A stretch of 64,000 nt of DNA. Source: Gelatiniphilus marinus. Lineage in GTDB: Bacteria > Bacteroidota > Bacteroidia > Flavobacteriales > Flavobacteriaceae. The stretch is from assembly GCF_042678305.1 (NCBI RefSeq), contig NZ_JBHUDT010000007.1. The stretch is one strand, 5' to 3'. The first letter of the stretch is position 1, and each line of letters starts with the position of its first letter. The position numbers and the translations under genes are program-made. This document shows, piece by piece, positions 45,556-55,042 of the stretch. The notes under the pieces were generated by a model that saw nothing but the letters and a program-made list of their open reading frames with translations, was not told where the DNA came from and made no database searches.

Positions 45556-46398
45556 TTATCTTAATTCGTTTATCTTGCAATGATCCATATCGCTATAATC
45601 TAAGTTCTCACCAGCCATTCCCCAAATAAAAGTGTAGCTACTGGTGCCCGACCCAGCATGTATAGACCATGGTGGAGAAATTACGGCTTGGTTGTTGCCC
45701 ATCCAGATGTGTCTGGTTTCTTGTGGTTGCCCCATAAAATGGCAAACGGCTTGGTCTTCGGGTACTTCAAAGTAAAAGTACACTTCCATTCGTCTATCGT
45801 GTACGTGGGCTGGCATGGTGTTCCATGAGCTTCCTGCTTTTAAGGTGGTCATTCCCATTTGTAATTGGCAAACATCTACAACGCTGTTTACTATGTACTT
45901 TCTTAGGGTTCTGGCGTTTGCGGTTTCTGGCGAGCCTAATTCGATAACTTCGACATCGTTAGTTCCAATTTTTTTATCAGGATAAGCTTTGTGTGCAGGT
46001 GTAGAGTTTAAATAAAATTGTGCTGCATTACTAGCAGATTTGCTGGCAAAAACCACATCTTTATTGCCTTGGCCAATGTACAAAGCTTCTTTGTGTTTTA
46101 ATGTGTGTTCTGTTCCGTCAACGGTTACTGTTCCTGTTCCGCCCACATTTATAATGCCTAATTCTCTTCTTTCTAAAAAATAATCAGCTTTTAAAGCATC
46201 AATGGTTTCAAGTTTTAGCGGCGTATTTGTTGGTGCTGCGCTCCCTGCAATAAATCTGTCGTAGTGCGAGTAAACTAAATTTATCTTATCGGCCTCCATC
46301 AAATTATCAATTAAAAACTCGTCTCTTAGTCTCGATGTGTCATAAGATTTTACATCTTGTGGAGAAGCTGCATATCTTGTTGAATAATGTGTTTTCAT
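45556..46398 (-). CDS. kduI: 5-keto-4-deoxyuronate isomerase
   Basis: A 280-residue cupin-fold isomerase of normal family length. It opens with RYAASPQDVKSYDT and holds the metal site PAHVHDRRMEVYFYF (His198, His200, Glu205) and a later His in SPPWSIHAG. It converts 5-keto-4-deoxyuronate, formed spontaneously from the unsaturated uronate freed by GH88, to 2,5-diketo-3-deoxygluconate. It is first in the kduI-kduD-DUF4861 operon and is divergent from lacI. A TATATTTG -7 box lies 27-34 bases upstream of the ATG, with its -33 TTG inside the palindromic operator. Confidence 0.95.
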   Translation of the reverse strand: MKTHYSTRYAASPQDVKSYDTSRLRDEFLIDNLMEADKINLVYSHYDRFIAGSAAPTNTPLKLETIDALKADYFLERRELGIINVGGTGTVTVDGTEHTLKHKEALYIGQGNKDVVFASKSASNAAQFYLNSTPAHKAYPDKKIGTNDVEVIELGSPETANARTLRKYIVNSVVDVCQLQMGMTTLKAGSSWNTMPAHVHDRRMEVYFYFEVPEDQAVCHFMGQPQETRHIWMGNNQAVISPPWSIHAGSGTSSYTFIWGMAGENLDYSDMDHCKINELR

Positions 46399-46424
46399 AG
46401 TTGTAACGTATTAGTGATATTTTA

Positions 46425-46432
46425 CAAATATA
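46425..46432 (-). promoter_or_regulatory. -7 box of the kduI promoter
   Basis: The minus strand reads TATATTTG, an exact TANNTTTG match. A TTG (complement of 46452-46454) lies 19 bp upstream, the expected -33 spacing, inside the palindrome. Confidence 0.7.
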
Positions 46433-46443
46433 GGCAATTTACA

Positions 46444-46469
46444 TAAAAATACAATCGATTGTATTTTTA
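46444..46469. promoter_or_regulatory. LacI-type operator shared by kduI and lacI
   Basis: A 26-bp perfect palindrome, core ATACAATCGATTGTAT, has the central CG typical of LacI-family operators. It covers the -33 regions of both divergent promoters, so the LacI protein encoded beside it probably represses the kdu operon and its own gene. Confidence 0.8.
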
Positions 46470-46478
46470 ATTTTTTTG

Positions 46479-46486
46479 TATATTTG
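46479..46486 (+). promoter_or_regulatory. -7 box of the lacI-HTCS promoter
   Basis: TATATTTG matches TANNTTTG and lies 31-38 bases before the lacI ATG. A TTG at 46459-46461, within the palindrome, is 17 bp upstream. Confidence 0.6.
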
Positions 46487-46516
46487 TTCAATGCAAAAAC
46501 GGGATATATCATTTCA

Positions 46517-47536
46517 ATGGAAATAAACAAGGTAACCATACACGATATTGCTAAGGCTTTGAATATAGATAGTTCTACGGTTTCAAGAGCTTTAAACAAC
46601 AGCTCTAGGGTTACTGAGAAAACAAAATGCAAAATTGTTGAAAAAGCTCAAGAGTTAGGCTACCAACGTAATGTGGTGGCATCTAACTTAAGAAAAAGAG
46701 TTACCAATATTATTGGTGTAGTTGTGCCTAGAATATCGCGGCATTTCTTTTCTTCTGTCATCCAAGGGATTGAAGAAACAGCATACCTTGCCGGTTATAA
46801 TGTGTTGATTTGCCAGTCTTTGGAGCAGCTTGAGCGGGAAAAACAAATTATAGACACTTTGGTGGCCAATAGGGTAGATGGTGTGCTTATTTCTATATCT
46901 ATGGAAACTACAGATTATAGCCATTTACAACAATTAAACAGCAGCGGGGTGCCTTTGGTTTTTTTTGATAGGCATTGTAATATACCAAATACCAATAACG
47001 TGCTTATAGACGATTTTAAAGGCGGTTTTGTTGCCACACAGCATTTAATAAAAAGCGGATGTAAAAACGTGGTGCATTTTTCTGGCCCTCAAACCTTAGA
47101 GATATACAAAAACAGGTTTAAAGGGTATAAGGCCGCTTTAAAAAAGAACAATCTGCCTTTTAACGAACAGCTTGTGGTTTCTTCTAGTTTAATGGAGGAC
47201 GATGGCGTTAAAAACGCTAAAAAATTGTTGAGCAAGAATTTGAATTTTGATGGCATTTTCTCTGCTAATGATGTTGCTGCCATAGGCGCTATGAAATATT
47301 TTGCAAGTAAAGGCATAAAAATACCTGAAGATATCGCTATTGTTGGTTTTAGTAACGAACCCATTTCAACGGTAATAAATCCTGCTTTAACAACCATTGA
47401 CCAGCCCGGGTTTGAAATGGGTAAAAAGGCAACAGGGTTGTTGTTGGAGCATATTAAAAAACAAAGCAGGTCTTTACGTCCGCAAACCATAGTAATGGAG
47501 TCGAATTTAATAGAGCGCCAATCTTCAAAAAAATGA
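46517..47536 (+). CDS. LacI-family transcriptional regulator of PUL 2
   Basis: A 339-residue regulator. The frame opens at an upstream TTG, but the ATG at 46517 places the helix-turn-helix (VTIHDIAKALNIDSSTVSRALN) at the N-terminus, as usual. The effector domain is periplasmic-binding-protein-like, with IIGVVVPRISRHFFSSV near 60 and DIAIVGFSNEPIS near 275. It should bind the adjacent palindrome and respond to an intracellular sugar-acid intermediate, probably on the kdu pathway (inference). Its TGA overlaps the ATG of the HTCS gene, so the two regulators are translationally coupled. Confidence 0.92.
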   Translation: MEINKVTIHDIAKALNIDSSTVSRALNNSSRVTEKTKCKIVEKAQELGYQRNVVASNLRKRVTNIIGVVVPRISRHFFSSVIQGIEETAYLAGYNVLICQSLEQLEREKQIIDTLVANRVDGVLISISMETTDYSHLQQLNSSGVPLVFFDRHCNIPNTNNVLIDDFKGGFVATQHLIKSGCKNVVHFSGPQTLEIYKNRFKGYKAALKKNNLPFNEQLVVSSSLMEDDGVKNAKKLLSKNLNFDGIFSANDVAAIGAMKYFASKGIKIPEDIAIVGFSNEPISTVINPALTTIDQPGFEMGKKATGLLLEHIKKQSRSLRPQTIVMESNLIERQSSKK

Positions 47537-50500
47537 AAATTAAAAAACATATCGTGTATATGCTTTTTTGTTTGCTTACCGGTCTAGTGTTTGGTCAGCA
47601 AAAAGAAACAGAAAACAATAACAAGGCTTTAAAGTTTAAGAACTTTTCAATTAAAGAAGGCTTGTCTCAAAGCTCGGTACTTAGCATTATACAAGATAAA
47701 AAAGGCTTTTTGTGGTTTGGTACGCGCGATGGTTTAAATAAATACGATGGCAACGTGTTTACGGTATTCAGGTACCACTCTCAAGACAGCACAAGTTTAA
47801 GCAGTAGCTTTGTTAAGGCATTGCACGAAGATGCTAAAGGGAATTTATGGGTGGGCACTATTGATGGCCTTAATAAATTCTACAGAGAAACCAATACGTT
47901 TGAACGCTATAAAATTGAAACCCAAAAACAAGGCATAGAAAATTTTGAGATTTGGAGCATTGTTGAAGATGATAATGGATACCTATGGCTGGGAACCAAC
48001 TTAGGTGTAAAACTATTTAACACCAAAACAGGTCTTTTTGAAAAGTTTGGCTTCAGTAAGTCTAATAACAAACTGTTTAAAGTGCCTAATAGGGCTTTAT
48101 TGATTGCTAACCAAAACGAGTTGTGGATAAAAAACACAGCAACCATTGGAGTCTATAATTTAAAAACCAAAACTGTTAAGCATTATGCTTATCCTGAGAA
48201 TTCGGCTGCAGAACTTAACGAAAATAATGTATCAGTACTTTACCAAGATAAAGAAAACAATATTTGGTTAGGCTTTAAAAACGGTCTTGCACTTTTAAAT
48301 AAATTAACCGATGAGTTTGAGTTTTTTAGCTTAAAATCACAAAACCAAAAAGCCGTTACAGACCATGTACGCACTTTGCGCGAAGATTATTTGGGAAACC
48401 TTTGGATAGGAACATATAACGGAATTTATGTTTTAAATGCCAACAAAAAATCTATATCGCATGTTGTGCACGACGAAAACAACCCAAATAGCCTGAGCCA
48501 AAATTCCATCTACAAAATTTACCAAGATATTAAAGGCGATATGTGGATAGGTACTTACGCTGGCGGAATTAGTTATTACGACAGAAGTTATGATGTGTTC
48601 CAACATTTTTCGTCGGGCGCTAACAACACCAAACTTAACTACAAAGTTGTAAGCTCGATTATTGAGGACCCATACAATAATCTATGGATTGGTACAGAAG
48701 GCGGGGGTATTAACGTGTACAACAAAAAAACACAGCTTTATACATATTATGTGCATAATCCTGAAAACCCAAAAAGTTTAAGTGCCAATAATGTAAAGGC
48801 CATGATTCAAGATCGGGCAGGTAATTTTTGGATTGGTACACACGACGAGGGACTTAATTTTTTAAACCCCAATAATAAGCCTTTTCAATTTAAAAGATAT
48901 AAAAACCACCCCAATTCTGCAAACAGTTTAAGCAATAACAGAATTATTTCATTATTTGAAGACCATAAAAATAATATATGGATAGGCACTTCGGGTGGCG
49001 GATTAAATGTTTTAAACCCTAAAACAAATAAAATAACCCGAATTAAGGATACTGAAAATCTGGCCGGTAAATTAATATACAACATAGCCAGAACCTCAAA
49101 TAAAAATGAGCTTATAATAGCAAGTAGTAATGGTTTGTCTAAAATCAATATTGAAACCAAAACGCTTTCTAAAATAGATTTTTTAAGCAAAAAAAACGCA
49201 CAAACCACCAACCCTGTACTTGCTGTTTTTGAAGATGAAAACAAAGGCCTTTGGATAGGTACTGAAGGAAACGGTTTGTATTATTTTAATACGGCCACTC
49301 AAGAAACAGCTATTTTTGATACTACAAGTGGGTTGCCCAACGATGTAATTTATGGTATTATACCAGATGATAACAACCATATTTGGTTAAGCACAAATTA
49401 CGGATTAAGTCGAATTAATCTGCAAACCCATCAAATTAAAAATTTTAATGCCTCTGATGGCTTGCAAAGTAACGAATTTAACTATGGCGCCTATTTAAAA
49501 AACAAAAACGGCGAATTGCTATTTGGTGGTGCTAATGGGTTTAATGTTTTTAATCCCAATGATATTGTTGAAAACACTTTTGTACCTCCCGTTACCATAA
49601 CATCTTTTAAAGTAAACAACAAGCCCTATTTAAACATTACCGATTCTACCGGCCTTATTACCTTAAAGCATAAGCAAAACGATTTTAATTTCGATTTTGT
49701 GGCCTTAAGCTTTTCGCAACCCAATAAAAACCAATATGCTTATAAATTAGAAGGCTTCGATAAAGATTGGAATTACATTGGTAATAAAAAATCGGCAACC
49801 TATACCAATTTAGATAGTGGCGACTATGTTTTTAAAGTAAAAGCTTCTAACAACGACGGGCTATGGAACGAAAAAGGCGCTGCCATATCTATAAACATTT
49901 TACCTGCGCCCTGGCTAACCTGGTGGGCCTATTTGCTTTATGCTATTATATTAACAGCTTTGGCTTTAGTAATTAGGAAGCTTGCTTTAATGCGAATTAA
50001 AGAACGCAACGAGCTTAAACAAGAGCGTCTTGAAAAAGAAAGGATTGAAGAAGTAAACAAATTAAAACTAGAGTTGTTTACTAATATATCTCACGATTTT
50101 AGAACCCCGCTAACCCTTATTTTGGGTCCATTGGAAAGGCTGCTGAAAACAGAAAACAAAGATAACTTTGTTAAAAAGCAACACCAAATCATGTACCGTA
50201 ACGCCAGTGCTTTGATGGAGTTAATAAACCAGCTTTTAGATTTTAGGAAAAGCGAATCTGGTAAACTCCTATTATCGGCATCGCAAAATAATATTGTGCC
50301 CTTTGTAAAGAATATTAAATTGGCGTTTGATGATTTGGCAAGAGCAAAAAAAATTGATTTCTCGCTAACCTATAATGCTAAAGATATCGAGGTGTGGTTC
50401 GATCAAACCAAGCTAAAAAAAATTATTTTCAACCTATTGTCAAACGCGTTTAAATTTACCCCAGAAGGTGGTAAAATACAAATAGATATTTCCGTTTCAG

Positions 50501-51648
50501 GCAAATCCAATAAAAGCAAGACCAATAATTGGGTCAAGCTAAAAGTAACAGACAATGGCAGAGGTATTCCAAAAGCCAGCAGGAAATTTATTTTCGATAG
50601 GTTTTATCAATTGGGAGAGCGCTCGGGAACCGGCATTGGTTTGTCGCTCGCCAAAAACCTTGTAGAGCTGCATAAAGGCACCATAAAAGTTAAAAGCAAC
50701 GAAAACAAAGGTGCGACTTTTACCGTGAAACTGCCATTGGGAAACAAGCATCTAACTAGTAGGCAAATGCTTGCAAGCCCGAAGCCAGATAACCAAACCA
50801 ATAGGTTTAATCTAGAAAAAGCAGCCTATGTTGAAAAAGCAATTATCGAGCAAAAAGAACAAAATAAGATTGCAGATAAAACCACAGACAAATCTCTGGC
50901 ATCTATTTTAATTGTTGAAGACAATGTTGAGCTTCGTACCTTTATTACATCGGTTTTCTTAAAAAAATATAATGTTTTCGAAGCCGAAAACGGCAAAATA
51001 GCTATAGAGATTGCAAGAAAACAAAACATCGATTTAATAGTAAGCGACCTGATGATGCCCGTTATGGATGGTATAGACCTGTGTAACGAAATTAAAACCA
51101 ACATTAAAACCAGTCATATTCCAGTTGTTTTGCTTACGGCTAAAACATCTCAAGAAGACCAAAAAACGGGGTATCTAACTGGTGCCGATGCATATATTAC
51201 AAAACCATTTGATGTAAATATTTTAGAGCTTAGGGTGGCTAATTTGTTAAAGTCCAGAAAAAGCCTAATTAATAAATTTAAAAAAGATATCATACTACAG
51301 CCAAAAGAGCTAACAATAACTTCGGCAGACGAGGTGTTTTTAAAAAAAGCTATTGAGGTTGTAGAACAAAACATATCCAACCCAGAGTTTTCAATAGCCA
51401 ATTTTATAGACCAGATGGGAACCAGCCGTTCGGTACTTTACAGAAAACTAAAAGCGCTAACAGACCAGTCTATTTCAGAATTTATAAAAACTATAAAATT
51501 AAAACGAGCGGCGCAATTAATAAGTAAATCGGACATGAATATTTCTGAAATTGCTTTCGATTTAGGGTTTAACGACTTGAAGCATTTTAGAAAATCATTC
51601 AAAAAATTATTTAACGTCTTGCCTTCCCAATATCGAGATAACCATTAA
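47533..51648 (+). CDS. Hybrid two-component system sensor/regulator (HTCS) of PUL 2
   Basis: A 1371-residue HTCS. A signal peptide (about 1-22, GLVFGQ) precedes Reg_prop propeller blades (about 30-690; many IWIGT-GGGL repeats), a Y_Y_Y domain (about 700-790), a membrane span near 800, HisKA with SHDFRTP (His near 854), HATPase (NLLSNAFKFTPEGG, GTGIGLSLAKNL), a receiver (IVSDLMMPVMDG, Asp near 1172) and an AraC domain (about 1265-1371). It senses oligosaccharides in the periplasm and should activate SusC/D at 51851. It starts inside the lacI stop codon. Confidence 0.94.
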   Translation: MKIKKHIVYMLFCLLTGLVFGQQKETENNNKALKFKNFSIKEGLSQSSVLSIIQDKKGFLWFGTRDGLNKYDGNVFTVFRYHSQDSTSLSSSFVKALHEDAKGNLWVGTIDGLNKFYRETNTFERYKIETQKQGIENFEIWSIVEDDNGYLWLGTNLGVKLFNTKTGLFEKFGFSKSNNKLFKVPNRALLIANQNELWIKNTATIGVYNLKTKTVKHYAYPENSAAELNENNVSVLYQDKENNIWLGFKNGLALLNKLTDEFEFFSLKSQNQKAVTDHVRTLREDYLGNLWIGTYNGIYVLNANKKSISHVVHDENNPNSLSQNSIYKIYQDIKGDMWIGTYAGGISYYDRSYDVFQHFSSGANNTKLNYKVVSSIIEDPYNNLWIGTEGGGINVYNKKTQLYTYYVHNPENPKSLSANNVKAMIQDRAGNFWIGTHDEGLNFLNPNNKPFQFKRYKNHPNSANSLSNNRIISLFEDHKNNIWIGTSGGGLNVLNPKTNKITRIKDTENLAGKLIYNIARTSNKNELIIASSNGLSKINIETKTLSKIDFLSKKNAQTTNPVLAVFEDENKGLWIGTEGNGLYYFNTATQETAIFDTTSGLPNDVIYGIIPDDNNHIWLSTNYGLSRINLQTHQIKNFNASDGLQSNEFNYGAYLKNKNGELLFGGANGFNVFNPNDIVENTFVPPVTITSFKVNNKPYLNITDSTGLITLKHKQNDFNFDFVALSFSQPNKNQYAYKLEGFDKDWNYIGNKKSATYTNLDSGDYVFKVKASNNDGLWNEKGAAISINILPAPWLTWWAYLLYAIILTALALVIRKLALMRIKERNELKQERLEKERIEEVNKLKLELFTNISHDFRTPLTLILGPLERLLKTENKDNFVKKQHQIMYRNASALMELINQLLDFRKSESGKLLLSASQNNIVPFVKNIKLAFDDLARAKKIDFSLTYNAKDIEVWFDQTKLKKIIFNLLSNAFKFTPEGGKIQIDISVSGKSNKSKTNNWVKLKVTDNGRGIPKASRKFIFDRFYQLGERSGTGIGLSLAKNLVELHKGTIKVKSNENKGATFTVKLPLGNKHLTSRQMLASPKPDNQTNRFNLEKAAYVEKAIIEQKEQNKIADKTTDKSLASILIVEDNVELRTFITSVFLKKYNVFEAENGKIAIEIARKQNIDLIVSDLMMPVMDGIDLCNEIKTNIKTSHIPVVLLTAKTSQEDQKTGYLTGADAYITKPFDVNILELRVANLLKSRKSLINKFKKDIILQPKELTITSADEVFLKKAIEVVEQNISNPEFSIANFIDQMGTSRSVLYRKLKALTDQSISEFIKTIKLKRAAQLISKSDMNISEIAFDLGFNDLKHFRKSFKKLFNVLPSQYRDNH

Positions 51649-51850
51649 AACCAAATGGGCAAAAGCATTTGGCTGTTAAATGTTAATGCTTTAAAATCAG
51701 TGCCATAAGCTAAACAAAAGTTTCATTGTTTATAAAAATGAACAGCTAACCGCTTCTAAAAGAGCTTTGTTTCCCCCTAAAAAAACAGAATTAGATTTTA
51801 AATTTACCTCTACAAACCAAACCTAATTATAAAATCTAAAAAACAAATTA

Positions 51851-54800
51851 ATGAAAAATCATTTCAAGCTATTTTTAACAAAGCCAAAGCTTAGTAAAAT
51901 GTTACCGCTTGCAACTTTGTTTATCGCATTGTGTAGCTTTTCCGCTAATGCACAAGTTAAAACCATAACAGGCATTGTAACAGACGAAATTGGTATGCCG
52001 CTTCCCGGTGCCAACGTCTTGGAAACAGGAACATTAAACGGGGCAACAACAGATTTTGATGGTAAATATACCATACAGATAACTTCGGGAGCTTCGCTTA
52101 CTTTTAGTTATGTGGGTTACAAAACCCAGGTAATTGTGGTTACAGACCAAACAAAAATAGACTTGGTATTAAAACCAGACCTTCAGAAATTAGACGACAT
52201 TGTGGTAATTGGTTACGGCTCGGTACAGAAAAAAGACCTCACGGGCTCTGTGGCTACTGTAAAAATGGATAAGCTAACCGAAGCGCCCGTTGCAAATTTT
52301 GATGAAGCCCTGGCAGGACGCGTAGCGGGCGTGCAAGTAAGTGCCGGCGGTGGCGAACCTGGAGCAGGTATGGATATTGTTATTAGGGGAGGAAATACGG
52401 TAAATGGCGATAACTCGCCTTTATATGTGATGGACGGTTTTATTATTGAAAACTTTAATCCCGGTCTTGTTGATCCTTCGGATATTGAAACCATGACTGT
52501 TTTAAAAGACGCTTCGGCAACTGCCATTTATGGGGTTCGTGGAGCCAACGGTGTTATTATTATTACAACAAAACGTGCTAAAGCTGGGAAAACAAAAATT
52601 AGTTACGAAACACGTTTAGATATAAAAAACGTTTCAAAAACATTGGATGTTTTGGAGCCTTACGAGTATATAAAGCTTTCCTCAGAAATTAACGAAAATG
52701 CCACAAGTACCAGATGGTTTTCTGTTTTTGATGAAGACCTTGGGCAAAGTGTTCAAGTAGGCGACCTTGAAGATTATAGAGGTGCAACTGGTAGAGATTG
52801 GCAAGACGAAGCTTTTAGAACAGCATATTCTAAAACCCACAAGCTTAACATCTCTAGCGGTAACGAAAAAACCAGAATCAATGCCTCGATAAATGCCGTT
52901 GAAGATCAAGGATCCTTATTAAAATCCGAATACAATAGGTTAAACGGAAGAATGACGGTAAACCATAAAATTAACGATAAGCTTGATTTAACCGCAGATG
53001 TGCTTTACACCAATTACACACAAGAAGGTCTTGATACCAAAGGAAATTCTTCGTATTCATTTTTAAGGAGTTTAGTAACTTACAGCAATGTGGCTAATAA
53101 ATTTAGAGACTATCCACCAGGTTTTGATCCTTTAGATAATATAAGCGAAGATTTTGATGCCTTTAATATTGTGGTTTGGCACCCCATAGTATCTTTAAAT
53201 AACGAATACAGAAAACGAGAAAACGACCAGTTTATAGGTAATTTAAGACTGAAATATAAAATTTCTCCAACCTTTAGATTTGAAACCAGAGCAAGTTTTA
53301 GCCGCCAATTTAGAAACACAGGTATCTTTAATAACAGTAAAACGGTTTATGGCCGATTATTAAGTAAAATTGATGGTATAAATGGTTCTTTAGATGAACA
53401 AAAATGGCGTAATTTCTCTACTGTAAATACTTTGAATTTTAAAAAGAAAATCAACAACCACTCTTTTGACGGATTGGTTGGGGTTACTTTAAATATTAGA
53501 AACACCTCAAGAACCCGTTTTAGATCCATAGACATTCCACAATACCTAGAAAACTTGGGCATCAATTCTTTAGATGGTGGAACTTTAGATAGTTCTGATG
53601 ATGTTAGTGGTACAGCAGAATCAAGAATATTTTCTTTACTAGGTAGGTTTAATTATGGCTATAAAGGAAAGTATTTGTTTACGGCGTCTATAAGACGCGA
53701 TGGGTCTTCAAACTTCCCTAAGCAAAACAGAATTGGGTATTTCCCATCGGCAGCTGTTTCGTGGAACGCAGATAAAGAAGATTTTATTAAAAATTTAAAC
53801 ATATTCTCGCAATTAAAGTTTAAAGCAGGTTACGGTAAAACAGGTAACGATAGAATTCCTGGTACCGCAAGATTTGAGTTTTTAACCGATAGCGATGCCT
53901 CTTACTTTTTTGGAGGGCAAACCGTACAAGGACAACGCCCTACAAGTTTTGGCGCTAACCCAGATTTGTTTTGGGAAACCACAGAGCAGTATAACGCCGG
54001 TTTAGATATGGGGTTCTTTGATGATAGACTGTCCTTATTGGTTGAAGTGTATCAAAAAGACACAAACGATCTTCTAATTAACGCCGATACAGCCTTGTCT
54101 CAAGGCTTTGAATCTGTCTGGACCAACACAGGGCAAGTAAGAAATAGAGGTTTAGAGTTAAGCTTAAATACGGTTAATGTGTCCACAAAAAACTTTAAGT
54201 GGACCTCAGATTTCAATATTTCTTTCAATCAAAACACCATTGTATCTTTACCAAATGGAAAACCCATTTTTGGTCAACCCAATTACTACAGATTGTTAAG
54301 CACTAATCAATTTCTTGTAGAAGAAGGGCAGCCTTTGGGTAATATGTTTGGTTATATATCCGATGGCGTTTATCAACCAACGGATTTTGAAAATTACGAC
54401 CCTGAAGCTTCTACGCACACCTTACTTCCTGGGCAAGCCAGCTACAGAAGCCACAGACCAGGAGACGAAAAATATAAAGATTTGAATGGCGATGGGCAAA
54501 TTACAGGTGCCGATAAAACCATTATTGGCAATGCATTGCCTAAACACTTTGGAGGTTTTGGTAACACCTTTACCTATAAAAACTTTCAGTTAAGTGCGTT
54601 TTTACAATGGTCTTACGGCAACGATATTTTAAACGCCAACCGGTTGGTGCTTGAAGGTATGATTAACGGCGGCCAAAACCAATTGGCAACAACGCTTAAT
54701 AGATGGACGCCAGAAAACCAAAATACCGATATGCATCGCGCAGGTGGCCAAGGTTTTCAAGATATTTCATCTCGTATAGTCGAAGACGGCTCGTACTTAC

Positions 54801-55030
54801 GTTTAAAAACCGTTAATTTTTCTTATAATTTTTCAAAAGAAGTATTAGAGAAATTTAAATTAAACGGTTTAGAATTATATCTATCTGGACAAAACTTAAT
54901 TACTTGGACTGATTATTCTGGTTTCGATCCAGAAGTATCGGTAGCGAGTTCGTTAATTACACCAGGTATCGATTATTCAGCATATCCAAAACACAGAACA
55001 TTTAGTTTAGGTTTAAATGTTTCATTTTAA
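51851..55030 (+). CDS. SusC-like TonB-dependent outer-membrane transporter, PUL 2
   Basis: A 1059-residue transporter. The long N-region leads into a signal peptide ending SANAQ near 35; the Met at residue 17 is an alternative start. Then come a carboxypeptidase-regulatory-like domain (about 37-110), DDIVVIGYGSVQKKDLTGSV as TonB box and plug entry, a plug (YVMDGFIIENF, DASATAIYGVRGANGVI) and a barrel ending LGLNVSF. It imports oligosaccharides together with the SusD-like protein 12 bases downstream. A 202-base leader, with no clear promoter seen, separates it from the HTCS gene. Confidence 0.95.
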   Translation: MKNHFKLFLTKPKLSKMLPLATLFIALCSFSANAQVKTITGIVTDEIGMPLPGANVLETGTLNGATTDFDGKYTIQITSGASLTFSYVGYKTQVIVVTDQTKIDLVLKPDLQKLDDIVVIGYGSVQKKDLTGSVATVKMDKLTEAPVANFDEALAGRVAGVQVSAGGGEPGAGMDIVIRGGNTVNGDNSPLYVMDGFIIENFNPGLVDPSDIETMTVLKDASATAIYGVRGANGVIIITTKRAKAGKTKISYETRLDIKNVSKTLDVLEPYEYIKLSSEINENATSTRWFSVFDEDLGQSVQVGDLEDYRGATGRDWQDEAFRTAYSKTHKLNISSGNEKTRINASINAVEDQGSLLKSEYNRLNGRMTVNHKINDKLDLTADVLYTNYTQEGLDTKGNSSYSFLRSLVTYSNVANKFRDYPPGFDPLDNISEDFDAFNIVVWHPIVSLNNEYRKRENDQFIGNLRLKYKISPTFRFETRASFSRQFRNTGIFNNSKTVYGRLLSKIDGINGSLDEQKWRNFSTVNTLNFKKKINNHSFDGLVGVTLNIRNTSRTRFRSIDIPQYLENLGINSLDGGTLDSSDDVSGTAESRIFSLLGRFNYGYKGKYLFTASIRRDGSSNFPKQNRIGYFPSAAVSWNADKEDFIKNLNIFSQLKFKAGYGKTGNDRIPGTARFEFLTDSDASYFFGGQTVQGQRPTSFGANPDLFWETTEQYNAGLDMGFFDDRLSLLVEVYQKDTNDLLINADTALSQGFESVWTNTGQVRNRGLELSLNTVNVSTKNFKWTSDFNISFNQNTIVSLPNGKPIFGQPNYYRLLSTNQFLVEEGQPLGNMFGYISDGVYQPTDFENYDPEASTHTLLPGQASYRSHRPGDEKYKDLNGDGQITGADKTIIGNALPKHFGGFGNTFTYKNFQLSAFLQWSYGNDILNANRLVLEGMINGGQNQLATTLNRWTPENQNTDMHRAGGQGFQDISSRIVEDGSYLRLKTVNFSYNFSKEVLEKFKLNGLELYLSGQNLITWTDYSGFDPEVSVASSLITPGIDYSAYPKHRTFSLGLNVSF

Positions 55031-55042
55031 AAAAAATAAATC

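Noticed and set aside
45533..45580. Extended start of kduD overlapping kduI
   Set aside because: The SDR fold begins at the Met at 45532; the extension has no similarity to the family.
46484..46516. Upstream TTG start for the LacI gene
   Set aside because: It would overlap the -7 box and add residues before the helix-turn-helix; the ATG at 46517 fits family structure.
48885..49244. Minus-strand open frame of 119 codons opposite the HTCS propeller
   Set aside because: It is antisense to well-formed Reg_prop repeats and has no family features.
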